From an uncultured Paracoccaceae bacterium (GTDB taxonomy: Bacteria; Pseudomonadota; Alphaproteobacteria; Rhodobacterales; Rhodobacteraceae), in assembly GCA_943787985.1 (NCBI GenBank), contig CALSOO010000004.1, positions 1,463,081-1,527,080 of the forward strand: DNA of 64,000 nt. Reading direction: 5' to 3'. The notes below the pieces were generated by a model. It saw only the letters and a program-made list of their open reading frames with translations. It was not told the DNA's origin and searched no databases. Of the stretch, positions 1 to 8,283 are shown piece by piece. The translations under genes were made by a program, and so were the position numbers. How positions within the stretch are numbered: the stretch's first letter is position 1; every line of letters begins with the position of its first letter.

Positions 1-380
1 TGGATGACACGATCAAAACCATCGTCGTCCCGTTCAAGGCCGGAGAAGAGCCGCCCGCAACATCTGACGGGTCCTTTTGGTTGATCCTTGTGACCATTCC
101 CTTTGCCCTGATTTTCGGGTGGCGCTGGATCGGGGATCGCCTTGCGCGCTTTGGGACGTGTCCGCAATGCGCAACCCGCGGCACGATCCGTGTGTCGCGC
201 CGTGTCCTCACCTCTGCGACCACCTCGAACAGTGGCGCAGGAGAGCGGCGCCGCACTTGCCAATCCTGCGGCTTCAGTGACGTAGACACCTATGTTATCT
301 CGCGAAAATCGCGGTCTTCAGGCGGCTCGGGCTTTGGCGGAGGCCGCTCGAGCGGAGGCGGCGCATCAGGAAAATGGTAG
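1..380 (+). CDS. C-terminal end of a TPM-domain (YgcG-like) membrane protein, partial
   Basis: The reading frame is open from base 3 and enters from outside the window; only the last 125 residues are visible. A hydrophobic segment (WLILVTIPFALIFGW) is followed by two CxxC pairs (CPQC and CQSC) about 30 residues apart, which suggests a small zinc ribbon. The tail is rich in Gly and Ser and ends GGGRSSGGGASGKW. A Gly/Ser-rich tail after a membrane helix is characteristic of YgcG/TPM-phosphatase-domain proteins, but the TPM domain itself lies outside the window, so the family call is an inference. Nothing here gives a specific substrate. Confidence 0.5.
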   Translation, partial: DDTIKTIVVPFKAGEEPPATSDGSFWLILVTIPFALIFGWRWIGDRLARFGTCPQCATRGTIRVSRRVLTSATTSNSGAGERRRTCQSCGFSDVDTYVISRKSRSSGGSGFGGGRSSGGGASGKW

Positions 381-414
381 CCACAGGCGCATAGCTTACG
401 CCCGTGGCCTTAGC

Positions 415-999
415 CTAGAAGCGGAACGAGCCGCGCACGTTCAGGCTGGTGGCATCTGCGTCCACACCGCTGCCTGCGATGTCGTCAAAGCGGTGCTCCA
501 ACAGCTCGCCCCCCAGTACAAATTGATCCGTGATCTGATACGCCACCCCAAGTCCGAGGAACTCGCCGGTTTCCCCGCCAAGCGAGGTATCGACACGCGC
601 CGCACCGCCCGTGGCATAGATCAACGTGCGCCCCAGATCATAACCCGCACGCAGTTTCAGGCGCGTGACATTATCGACAGTCGCCGCCCCGCCAAGATCG
701 ACATCGCCAAAGTCCGTGTCGATTTCACCGCCAAAGGTGAACTGGCCGAAATCATAGTCATACCCTGCGTGCAGACCAAAGGTGGTGTCATCCCCGTCAG
801 CCGCGCCTGTGCCGTCAACGTCCAAGCGTCCCAGTTGAATCCCTCCGTAAAAGCCGGACCAGTCGCCGCCTGTTTGCACAGGGATCGGGGGTGGTGGCGC
901 TGCGATCACCGGCTCTGGTGTGATTTGGGCCGCGCTGCCTGCCCAAAGCGGCATCGCACCAGCAATAAGGGCCACCGTGAAAATTGAGGTCAGTTTCAT
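415..999 (-). CDS. Outer-membrane beta-barrel protein (opacity/porin-like)
   Basis: A 194-residue protein with a signal peptide (MKLTSIFTVALIAGAMPLWAG), a Pro/Ala-rich linker (PEPVIAAPPPPIPVQ), then an eight-strand barrel pattern opening with DWSGFYGGIQLGRLDV and ending in Arg-Phe-Arg-Phe, the aromatic C-terminus expected of BAM substrates. I chose the start at 999 rather than the longer frame because AGGAGA lies 8 bases upstream and the signal peptide begins there. Alternating D/G-rich strands such as DYDFGQFTFGGEIDTDFGDVD fit the OmpA-like transmembrane domain / Omp25-RopB group of alphaproteobacteria. It probably sits in the outer membrane as a small structural barrel; a transport role is not shown. 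Confidence 0.8.
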   Translation of the reverse strand: MKLTSIFTVALIAGAMPLWAGSAAQITPEPVIAAPPPPIPVQTGGDWSGFYGGIQLGRLDVDGTGAADGDDTTFGLHAGYDYDFGQFTFGGEIDTDFGDVDLGGAATVDNVTRLKLRAGYDLGRTLIYATGGAARVDTSLGGETGEFLGLGVAYQITDQFVLGGELLEHRFDDIAGSGVDADATSLNVRGSFRF

Positions 1000-1408
1000 T
1001 GAATTTCTCCTGTCATTGGGCCGAAACGGCGTCGGATTGGCACTTCGGCTTGCCTCACCCAAATTGAAAACCGCCCCTTAAGCCATTCACAAACAATTGA
1101 TTTTCGATTTTGGGCCAAATTCTGCCGCGTCGCAAAAAAACCGCTGCAAGACGCGCATTATTTCGGCTGATCCCCGCGCAAGACGACGCCTGTTCCCGCC
1201 GTTTTGGACGTCGTAAATGGACAAGACGTCGCAGCTGTCAACCGACACTCTGATCATGAAATGAAGGAGACGGCGGATGCAGGCGAGCTGCTGTAAAATC
1301 GCGTTGATTGTGCGCACCATAGGTGCAGAACGCGGCCGCGCGGCACGTGGAAGGCCGCAGTGAAGAAATGGACGCGCCCTTCCCTTTTCTTATCACATTG
1401 GACACTTC
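1000..1408. other. Intergenic region between the divergent barrel and mttB-like genes
   Basis: About 410 bases between two divergently transcribed genes, so it must carry both promoters. I see no convincing sigma-70 hexamer pair, riboswitch or gene. Short open frames here have no recognisable content. A loose repeat of GACGTCGT / GACGTCGC around 1207-1233 is the only pattern and is weak. Confidence 0.4.
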
Positions 1409-2947
1409 ATGAACGATCAAGCCCCTTCCCGTAGCGGTGGCCGCGCCGCACGACGCGCCGCACGCGCCGCCCCTTTGGCAGACAACCTGCGCCCCATCCG
1501 TCCCGGTATGGAGGGCGGACGCTATAACCCGCTGAGTGAGGCGGATGTCTTGCGCATTCACCACGCCGCCCTTGATGCTCTTGAAACAATCGGACTCGCC
1601 GACGCCCCCCCTTCGGGCATCGCATACCTCACTGGCGCGGGTGCCATTTTGGGCGACGACGGGCGTATCCGCTTTCCGCGCGCTTTGGTGGAGGACACCA
1701 TCGCCAAGGCCACCCGCTCTGTCACCTTGAACAGTCGTGACGGGTTGACGGATCTGGATCTGTCCGGCTCCAAAGTCCACTACGGGACCGCAGGTGCGGC
1801 GGTGCATATGGTCGACGTTCTTGGCAATGAATTCCGCGAGTCCACCATTCAGGATTTACATGACGCGGCCAAGATCGTTGACGTTCTGGACAACGTCCAC
1901 TTTTGCCAACGCCCGATGGTGGCGCGCGATATCAAAGACAACATGGAGATGGACTACAATACGATCTATGCCGCTTGTCGGGGCACGACAAAACACATCG
2001 GCACCTCGTTTTCCGAGCCCGATTTCGTCGCCCCCGCGGTCGAGATGCTTTACATGATCGCAGGGGGCGAAGACAAATTCCGCGCCCGTCCATTTGTGTC
2101 GAACTCCAATTGTTTCGTTGTGCCGCCAATGAAATTTGCGACTGAAAGCTGCGAAGTGATGGAACTCTGCATCGAGGCCGGATTGCCGGTGTTGCTGTTG
2201 TCTGCGGGCATGCAGGGGGCCACCGCCCCGCCCACCCTTGCGGGTGCGATTGTGCAAGCCGTCGCGGAATGCCTCGCCGGATTGGTTTATGTGAACGCTG
2301 TGAAACCGGGCGCGCCGTGTATTTTCGGCACCTGGCCGTTCGGGTTAGATTTGCGCACAGGGGCGATGTCGATTGGCTCTGGCGAACAGGCGTTGTTGAG
2401 CGCAGGATGTGGCCAGATGCACCGGTTTTACGATTTGCCCGGTGGCGCCGCAGCCGGTGCGTCGGATTCGAAAATGCCTGATATGCAGGCTGGTTGGGAG
2501 CAGATGTGCTCCAATGTCATGGCCGGTCTGTCCGGCGTGAACATGGTATATGAGGCTGCGGGCATGCATGCCTCTTTGCTCGGGTTCTGCCACGAGTCCC
2601 TTATCCTGTCCGATGATATTCTGGGACAAGCGATGCGCTGTGTGCGCGGCATCGAAGTCAACGATGACACTTTGGCCTTGCGTGAAATGGCCGAGGTTTG
2701 CATGGGCGGCCCCGGGCATTACCTTGGCACGGATCAAACCCTGAGCCGGATGCAAACCGAAAGCGTTTACCCCACCTTTGGAAACCGGATGTCCCCCAAA
2801 GAATGGGCCGAGAAGTACAAACCCGATCTGATCCGAAACGCCATCGCCCGCAAGGAAGAGATCCTTGGCGTCCCGTCAAAGGCTGCCTTTCCCCCTGAGT
2901 TGGATGCCGCGTTGCGGACCAGGTTCAACATCCATCTGGCGTCTTGA
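1409..2947 (+). CDS. Trimethylamine methyltransferase (MttB) superfamily protein, non-pyrrolysine type
   Basis: A 512-residue protein of the COG5598 MttB superfamily. After a basic Arg/Ala-rich N-terminus come ALDALETIGLADAP and RFPRALVEDTIAKA, the Gly-rich HYGTAGAAVHMVDV segment and later CGQMHRFYDLPGGAAAGASDSKMPD, all typical of the family's TIM barrel. Classical methanogen MttB has an in-frame amber pyrrolysine codon; here the frame has no internal stop, so this is the non-Pyl branch, whose characterised members (for example MtgB) demethylate glycine betaine or similar quaternary amines to a corrinoid protein. No corrinoid protein or methyl-corrinoid:H4folate transferase lies next to it, so the substrate is unknown. 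The start codon has only a weak ribosome site. Confidence 0.85.
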   Translation: MNDQAPSRSGGRAARRAARAAPLADNLRPIRPGMEGGRYNPLSEADVLRIHHAALDALETIGLADAPPSGIAYLTGAGAILGDDGRIRFPRALVEDTIAKATRSVTLNSRDGLTDLDLSGSKVHYGTAGAAVHMVDVLGNEFRESTIQDLHDAAKIVDVLDNVHFCQRPMVARDIKDNMEMDYNTIYAACRGTTKHIGTSFSEPDFVAPAVEMLYMIAGGEDKFRARPFVSNSNCFVVPPMKFATESCEVMELCIEAGLPVLLLSAGMQGATAPPTLAGAIVQAVAECLAGLVYVNAVKPGAPCIFGTWPFGLDLRTGAMSIGSGEQALLSAGCGQMHRFYDLPGGAAAGASDSKMPDMQAGWEQMCSNVMAGLSGVNMVYEAAGMHASLLGFCHESLILSDDILGQAMRCVRGIEVNDDTLALREMAEVCMGGPGHYLGTDQTLSRMQTESVYPTFGNRMSPKEWAEKYKPDLIRNAIARKEEILGVPSKAAFPPELDAALRTRFNIHLAS

Positions 2948-2977
2948 GGCGTTGACATAAAACAGTAACCAAGAGCA

Positions 2978-3015
2978 GCGCGATCCGGAAAGTTGGGGGC
3001 CTTCCGGACCGCGCG
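2978..3015. terminator. Strong hairpin downstream of the mttB-like gene
   Basis: GCGCG-A-TCCGGAA pairs with TTCCGGA-CC-GCGCG across an 11-base loop, 30 bases after the stop codon. The stem is long but no T-run follows directly, so it may be an mRNA 3-prime stabiliser or a weak terminator. Confidence 0.45.
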
Positions 3016-3106
3016 CCCCCACCGGCCAAAGCCATCCGAGCGATGTCTGGTCGAGCGGGACGCCATGCAGTCCCCTCATTGATCAGAGGCTTTGACGTCT
3101 GGAGTC

Positions 3107-3340
3107 TCAGCTGGCAGGCATCAGCCCCGCTTCCTGGGCCGCGAGCACTTCATCTGCATCCAGTGCCCCGTCCGCGTTCAGGTCCATCGCCGTGAACCCG
3201 TCGGTGGTGATCTCGGGATACACCGCTTGCACCTCGTCCATCGTCAACAAGCCGTCCCCATTTGCATCCGCAACATTGGCGAACGCAGGTGTTGAAAGGC
3301 CGGCAACCAAGGCCAGTGTGGCTGCGTAAAACTTTGTCAT
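3107..3340 (-). CDS. Small secreted EF-hand calcium-binding protein
   Basis: A 77-residue protein: signal peptide (MTKFYAATLALVAGLSTPAFA) followed by two EF-hand loops, DANGDGLLTMDE and DLNADGALDADE, each with the D-x-N-x-D-G spacing and a closing Glu at position 12. It should bind calcium in the periplasm or outside the cell. The start at 3340 is preceded by GAGGAGAG. It is transcribed divergently from an ECF-type sigma factor at 3574, with 233 bases between them, so the two may share a regulator; that link is inference. Confidence 0.85.
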   Translation of the reverse strand: MTKFYAATLALVAGLSTPAFANVADANGDGLLTMDEVQAVYPEITTDGFTAMDLNADGALDADEVLAAQEAGLMPAS

Positions 3341-3573
3341 GTGATCTCTCCTCATGGGTTATTGTCTTCAAGGACCATTCTTGGCCCTCACACTGTTTGA
3401 TGCGGAAACGGCCCGTTGCGTCCCGCTCTCTTTCCCGGGCGCGGCAGACCGCCGAAACGGGAGATTTGGGTGCGCAAACCCTCGCCCAAAAGGGGGCGGC
3501 AGACCCTTTCGGCGGGTTTCCCACACTGGTGCTGCGCGCTGGGCCTGACACTGTGCGTGCAGGAGGTCACCAC

Positions 3574-4043
3574 ATGCCACACACCAGTCTGGAAGCCCTG
3601 ATGCCCATGCTCCGACGCCGCGCGCGCCGTTTGTCCCAAAGCCGCCACGACGCCGAAGACTTGCTGCAAGACGCCTTGTTGCGCGTGTTGCAAAAGCAGC
3701 AAACGGGGCAAGAGATCGACGCGCTGGGGCCCTATGCGATGCGCACGCTGCACAATCAGGCGCGGATGCGCTGGCGCGCGCCACCTGCCCCCGAAGAGCT
3801 TGAAGACGATTCCGCCACCATTGACCCCGTCGCCCTGATCCGGCTTGAGTGTGCGGATGCGTTGCGGGCGATTTCTGATCTGCCGGTTGATCAATGCGCT
3901 GTTATGCAAATGGTGCTTGGGGGTGAAACATCCCCTGCTGTCATGGCACGGTCAATGGGGGTGCCCATCGGCACCGTCATGTCGCGACTGGCCCGCGCGC
4001 GCGATTGCGCGCGGTGCTTGAACCATTCGAAGCCAGCAGCTAA
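3574..4043 (+). CDS. ECF-type RNA polymerase sigma factor, frameshifted at the C-terminus
   Basis: About 156 residues: region 2 (SRHDAEDLLQDALLRVLQ, residues about 25-42) and region 4 (LPVDQCAVMQMVLGGETSP...GVPIGTVMSRLARAR). Start at 3574 has a perfect AGGAGG 8 bases upstream. After RLARAR, near base 4000-4006 in a GCGCGCGCG run, the frame is lost; restoring one base gives a normal ending, LRAVLEPFEASS, with TAA at 4041. Read literally, the frame runs on to 4182 into the next gene, which is not credible. I therefore regard the shift as a sequencing slip or a very recent mutation. No anti-sigma gene is adjacent; the divergent EF-hand gene is the closest candidate target. Confidence 0.8.
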
Positions 4044-4072
4044 GACATGTCGAAATGCGGTACGGAGATCCC

Positions 4073-4807
4073 ATGATGATGAGCAGAATATTGGCCAAAT
4101 TGCGAGGCCGCGCCTACGGACTGCGTTCAAAAGATATCAAAGAGCGTCCCTTTGTCATTCCGGTCAATGGAGTGGACACTGAATTGTTCCACTCTGCTTT
4201 TAACACCAACTGGTTTTCCGAACTGGGTATAACCCCAAACACGATTGTGGATCTTGGTGCATTTGACGGTGGTGATCCATATCGCTTCAAAGACACTTTC
4301 CCGAATGCACGTGTTGTTACCGTTGAGGCAGATCCCTCCAGATATTCCATTGTTCAGGAAAACCTGTCCGGTCAGGACATTGAAATTGTGCATTGTGCGG
4401 CCTGCGCGATCGATGGTGATATTGACTGGTACCCGGCGACAATCGACGGAGAGGCCAATGCGCAAGGGTCTATTTTTCAGCACTCCGATGCGTATAAAAG
4501 CAAATTTCCGATGGTGAAACAGGCTCAGAACCCGAGCAAAGTACCGGGCAAACGTTTTGACACGATGGCGCTTGAATTGGGTATCGACAGTATTGATCTG
4601 CTGCACATGGATATCGAAGGAGCCGAGCACAACGTGCTGATGACTCTGGGCGATCATTTGCCCACGTTGATATACCTTGAATGGCGCGAGGGGCTCTTTC
4701 ACGGCAAGGCCTGCGGTCCCGAAACCGAAGCTCTTTTGCATGAAAAGGGCTATAAGCTGATCCTCCGGAAAACGGCAGATCGATTGTATTATCGCCCGCC
4801 CGCTTAA
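4073..4807 (+). CDS. FkbM-family SAM-dependent methyltransferase
   Basis: A 244-residue protein with the class I Rossmann motif TIVDLGAFDGGDPYRF, the acidic strand-2 end VVTVEADPSRY, and the FkbM hallmark DLLHMDIEGAEHNVL, followed by IYLEWREGL. FkbM enzymes O-methylate sugars or polyketides, so a cell-surface glycan substrate is likely but not shown. I start at 4073 (GGAG a few bases upstream) rather than the in-frame ATG at 4055. It converges on another methyltransferase gene at 4829-5533, with 21 bases between the stops. Confidence 0.85.
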   Translation: MMMSRILAKLRGRAYGLRSKDIKERPFVIPVNGVDTELFHSAFNTNWFSELGITPNTIVDLGAFDGGDPYRFKDTFPNARVVTVEADPSRYSIVQENLSGQDIEIVHCAACAIDGDIDWYPATIDGEANAQGSIFQHSDAYKSKFPMVKQAQNPSKVPGKRFDTMALELGIDSIDLLHMDIEGAEHNVLMTLGDHLPTLIYLEWREGLFHGKACGPETEALLHEKGYKLILRKTADRLYYRPPA

Positions 4808-4828
4808 AGGCAGTATCCGCTTGCTGCG

Positions 4829-5533
4829 CTAGCGTGCCCTTGTACCGATGACGAACCAGCCGAAGGTGGACAGCTCTGCGGTTGTACGCTCAAGGCGATC
4901 TCCGTCGAGTTTGGAAATGAGGCGCACGTTCAGGCGTGCCAACATCATGACAAGAAACGTAATTGGTTCTGCAAACCACACTTTGTATTGCCTGCGTGTC
5001 CGTGAAACGCGCCCTATTTCCTGATCCATTACATCAAAAAAGCCGCCGTTGGCGGTGATCTCTTCAATCTCAAAACCCAACCGATCAAGATGGTGCCGGT
5101 AGAAAAATTGCGAGAAACCGGTGCAGAAGTGATACGGTGCAAAATGGGTAAGTGAGTTGAACGGCGCTGTCAAAATCAATCGCCCACCCGGCTTGACCAA
5201 ACGCGGCATTTTTTCGACGGCCCGAACCGGATCCACGACGTGTTCCAACACCTCAGAGCACATGACTGTATCGAATGTGCGATCTTCGGGGATGTCATAC
5301 AAATCACATACAAAATCAAGCTGGGTCGTGTCCCATGCCTTTGTGTGCAAACCTTTATCGCCCGTGCCGTCATATTCTGCAATATCTTGAGCCAGATATT
5401 CCAAGTGCGCGCAATGTGGCTTGTACGCACATTCACCTGCCCCAACATCAAGGAGACTGCTGCCAGCGGGCAAAGCCTTTAACGTTTTTTCCATCCAGAT
5501 TTCGCGTGCGCGATGATTTTTAAGACGCTTCAC
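4829..5533 (-). CDS. Class I SAM-dependent methyltransferase (methyltransferase 11/23-like)
   Basis: A 234-residue protein beginning with GTG, preceded by AAAGGA. Motif I is SLLDVGAGECAY, motif II region YLAQDIAEYD, motif IV DTVMCSEVLEHVVDP and motif V PGGRLILTAPFNSLTHFAPYH. A long basic C-terminal helix pair (WFAEPITFLVMMLARLNVRLI) may contact a membrane. The family methylates varied small molecules or lipids; the substrate is not identifiable. The IS110-type element begins only about 20 bases upstream of the start codon, so the native promoter has been displaced and expression may now depend on the element. Confidence 0.8.
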   Translation of the reverse strand: MKRLKNHRAREIWMEKTLKALPAGSSLLDVGAGECAYKPHCAHLEYLAQDIAEYDGTGDKGLHTKAWDTTQLDFVCDLYDIPEDRTFDTVMCSEVLEHVVDPVRAVEKMPRLVKPGGRLILTAPFNSLTHFAPYHFCTGFSQFFYRHHLDRLGFEIEEITANGGFFDVMDQEIGRVSRTRRQYKVWFAEPITFLVMMLARLNVRLISKLDGDRLERTTAELSTFGWFVIGTRAR

Positions 5534-5553
5534 GGGAAGTCCTTTCTAGATTT

Positions 5554-6796
5554 GTCAGTAATGGGATGTACCGGCTGCTTCACCCAGCGGGTTAGACTGA
5601 GTCTAGTTTCACCTGCATATAGGAGAAGTAGCATGGCGAAGAATAATTTTGATGAGCTGATGTCGGTTGGCGTTGATATCGGCAAAGACGTCTTTCACTT
5701 GGTTGGCTTTGATCGGGATGGTCAGCGTGTTCTGCGCAAGAAGATCAAACGCATGGCTTTGATCGCGACGTTTGAAGAATTGCCTCACTGTATCGTTGGC
5801 ATGGAAGCTTGCCTGAGCGCACATTTTGTCAGTCGAACACTGCGCAAGATGGGATTTGAGCCTCGGATCATTCCGGCGATCTACGTGAAGCCGTTCAATA
5901 AAGGCCAAAAGAACGACTACAATGATGCTGAAGCCATCGCCGAGGCTGCTCTGCGGCCTAATCTCAAAACAGTTTCTGAGAAAACGCAGGAGCAACTTGA
6001 TCTGCAGGCGCTGCATCGCGTGCGTTCCCGGCTTGTGTCGCGGCGGACGGCGACGATGAACCAGATCCGTGCCTTTCTGATTGAACAAGGGATCACTGTT
6101 CGCAAGAGCGTGGCCGCGCTGCGCAGCTCGCTCGATGCAATTTTGGAGAACCGCAGTAGCGAGATATCGCTGCGTATGCGCAAGTTGATTCTTGGCCTTC
6201 AACAGGATTGGATCTGGACGGACAAGCGGATCGAGATGACGACGGCTGAGATCAAAGCTGTCAGTGAAAGCGAGGCCAGTTGTCAGCGCCTCATGACCAT
6301 TCCAGGCATTGGACCGATTATCTCGACCGCAGTCGTAGCTGCCGTGGGGACTGGCGAAGCCTATGATCGTGGCCGTGATTTTGCAGCTTGGTTGGGACTT
6401 GTGCCGCGCCAGCATAGCACTGGCGGACTCACTATTTTGGGGCGCATCACAAAGCGAGGTAGTCGATATCTACGCATGCTGTTCGTGCAGGCCGCACAAG
6501 TCATCATGATGCGACCCAAAAATTGGCCAAAGTTCAGTTTTGGCGCATGGTTGGAATCCGCCTCAACGCGTATGCAGCACAACAAGCTCGGCGTGGCATT
6601 GGCCAACAAGCTCGCCCGGATCGCATGGAGCGTTCTGAACTCAGGCAGAGACTTTGATTGGAAGGAAAAGGAATTGGCGACTGCGATCTGATCGCAGCCG
6701 CACACGATGTTCGTAAACCTCAATTGTATGGAACGGAATAAAGGCGCACCCAAAGTCTGAGAGCCCATATGGTCATCAAAGATCAGGTCAGTAATG
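5554..6796 (+). mobile_element. IS110-family (IS1111-like) insertion sequence
   Basis: The element carries one transposase gene with about 69 bases of non-coding DNA before it and 95 after. A 10-base direct repeat, GTCAGTAATG, occurs at 5554-5563 and 6787-6796 and brackets roughly 1.23 kb; I take it as the junction, though IS110 elements do not always make duplications and the exact ends are uncertain. The family has no terminal inverted repeats and uses a short guide RNA encoded in the non-coding end. It lies directly upstream of the minus-strand methyltransferase gene. Confidence 0.6.
5633..6691 (+). CDS. IS110-family DEDD transposase
   Basis: A 352-residue recombinase. The N-terminal RuvC-like DEDD domain shows VGVDIGKDVFHL (first Asp), IVGMEACLSAHF (Glu) and KNDYNDAEAIAEAA (Asp pair). 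The C-terminal transposase_20 domain has LMTIPGIGPIISTAVVAAVG with the catalytic Ser region AWLGLVPRQHSTGG and RGSRYLRMLFVQAA. The ending KLGVALANKLARIAW is typical of the IS1111 subgroup. Start at 5633 follows AGGAGAAG. The gene is intact, so the element may be active. Confidence 0.93.
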   Translation: MAKNNFDELMSVGVDIGKDVFHLVGFDRDGQRVLRKKIKRMALIATFEELPHCIVGMEACLSAHFVSRTLRKMGFEPRIIPAIYVKPFNKGQKNDYNDAEAIAEAALRPNLKTVSEKTQEQLDLQALHRVRSRLVSRRTATMNQIRAFLIEQGITVRKSVAALRSSLDAILENRSSEISLRMRKLILGLQQDWIWTDKRIEMTTAEIKAVSESEASCQRLMTIPGIGPIISTAVVAAVGTGEAYDRGRDFAAWLGLVPRQHSTGGLTILGRITKRGSRYLRMLFVQAAQVIMMRPKNWPKFSFGAWLESASTRMQHNKLGVALANKLARIAWSVLNSGRDFDWKEKELATAI

Positions 6797-7165
6797 AGAC
6801 AGCGGCGCGTGCGTACTCCCAACAGGGCCACGGCAATCAACAAGCCGATCCAAAGGCCGGATACATATCAGCGACTTCCAGAAGACGTGCAATTGAACTC
6901 TTGCGAACAGCAGCCGGTACATACATTGGGCTTAACCTAGCATGCTCGCAGGGTGCAAGGAAATCCACGTGAAAGATCGAGAATAAATGCGCGACGGTCG
7001 GACGCATGATCGAAACTGGGGCAACCACAAATTTCGCAGGCGCATACGCGAATTTCCACGGCAGATGATCCCAGCTTTGTGCCACTGCGCGACGACATGC
7101 GCGCCAAGCTTGACGTCACACATACATGTGATTGGGTCTCTCCGTTCGTTTGGGAAAAATGGCCC
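6797..7165. other. Non-coding stretch right of the IS110 element
   Basis: About 370 bases with no recognisable gene. Before the insertion this would have been upstream sequence of the 4829-5533 methyltransferase. Short open frames here have no homology I recognise. No terminator or repeat stands out. Confidence 0.35.
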
Positions 7166-7642
7166 CTAAAGCGCTGATTTGGTTGGCATTTTGGCGGAAA
7201 ACACAGGCGCCATTCCAAAGTATTCGAAATTCCCGCGCGCATCTGGAAGGCGCCAGCGGGCGACCATCAGTTGGTACACTCTGGTTTCCCAACCGCTTGT
7301 GTCACGCAAAAAACTATAGCGCCACGCCCCTTCCACCCACAACGGCAGGCGCAAATGGTCCAGATCAAGCGCGTTTTTTGTGCCGTTGGCATAGTGGCGC
7401 GCTTGCAGGATCATTGACGACAACCGGGCTTCAAGTGGCATCACTTGTTTGGCGCGACGCCCTGCAAAAATCACCGAAATTTCCCGATGATTCAGAAACC
7501 CCCGAACGACCAGATCCTGTCGCGTGTTCCGGTGCGTTTGCGGCACCAGCTCCACAGAGAACGGCGCAACCGTGTTTTTGAACAGTCCGGCGTCTTCATA
7601 CGCAGGGATATGTTGCATTTCGGGTTTGCGGCGCTGGGGCAT
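7166..7642 (-). CDS. Hypothetical protein, 158 residues
   Basis: I do not recognise a family. The protein is soluble and mixed alpha/beta, with RQDLVVRGFLNHREISVIFAG in the first half and LDLDHLRLPLWVEGAWRY and GWETRVYQLMVARWRLPD in the second. No signal peptide, membrane span or metal motif is visible. Codon choice resembles the neighbouring genes, which supports a real gene. Ribosome-site evidence at 7642 is weak; an alternative start lies at 7618. It is isolated, with the IS110 region on one side and the repeat array on the other. Confidence 0.55.
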   Translation of the reverse strand: MPQRRKPEMQHIPAYEDAGLFKNTVAPFSVELVPQTHRNTRQDLVVRGFLNHREISVIFAGRRAKQVMPLEARLSSMILQARHYANGTKNALDLDHLRLPLWVEGAWRYSFLRDTSGWETRVYQLMVARWRLPDARGNFEYFGMAPVFSAKMPTKSAL

Positions 7643-7842
7643 GGACGACCTGATATTGTTTCCCCTGATCTATCGCGCAAACCCTTAAAGCGGGGTTATC
7701 AGCGCCCCGACCGCCCCTTGAAAAGATCGCAAACACAGAGTTTTCGGCCCACATCCTGCACAGCAAAGTTGCAAAGGCCACCAAATCGAACCCGGATCGC
7801 GCCCACAAAGCGTTTGAAGAGACTCAGAAGCCCGCGATCCCA

Positions 7843-7895
7843 ATGTCCTGAAAGAAAGATAGGGAGAGCCGAAGCTCTCCCCAGTTTCGCCGTCT
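7843..7895. repeat. 53-bp direct repeat with hairpin, copy 1
   Basis: Copy 1 of a 53-base repeat that recurs at 7974-8026 with one mismatch (A at 7861 versus G at 7992). The centre folds into GGGAGAGC-CGAA-GCTCTCCC, a stem of 8-9 bp with a CGAA loop, flanked by conserved ATGTCCTGAAAG on the left and AGTTTCGCCGTCT on the right. Confidence 0.85.
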
Positions 7896-7921
7896 CGTGC
7901 GTGTTTGCCCAGCAAACGCAC
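7896..7921. repeat. Hairpin between the two 53-bp repeats
   Basis: GTGCG-T-GTTTGC pairs with GCAAACGCAC around CCA, with one bulged base. With the flanking repeats it gives three hairpins in about 165 bases. Confidence 0.6.
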
Positions 7922-7973
7922 ACTCCTGTGACAGAACGTTTGGCGCAGCCGAACGTGGAGTCACCTATCCGTC

Positions 7974-8026
7974 ATGTCCTGAAAGAAAGATGGGGAGAGC
8001 CGAAGCTCTCCCCAGTTTCGCCGTCT
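7974..8026. repeat. 53-bp direct repeat with hairpin, copy 2
   Basis: Second copy, 131 bases after the first, with a perfect 9-bp stem GGGGAGAGC / GCTCTCCCC. The rest of 7643-8283 contains no gene that I can support. A CCAGAGG...CCTCTGG pairing just before 8284 could serve as the 3-prime end structure of nrdJ. Confidence 0.85.
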
Positions 8027-8283
8027 AAGCTTACTATGTTAACCGCTCGGAATTTTTTTGCCTGCGGCCTAGACGTCGTCAGGGGCGAGCGCACCCGCCC
8101 CGTGTAAAGGTGGGAAGGACTTTAGTCGCGCCCCACCCTTTTCTGTGTGGTCCGGATCACCTTTGAGGGCGAACCGGACCCGAATCTTGTTGCTGCTGCA
8201 CAGCGCGCTGATCGTATGGCAGAACTTGATTACCAAACTCTGTCCCAGAGGTTTTTTTCCGAAACCGGCCTCTGGCATCGCCC

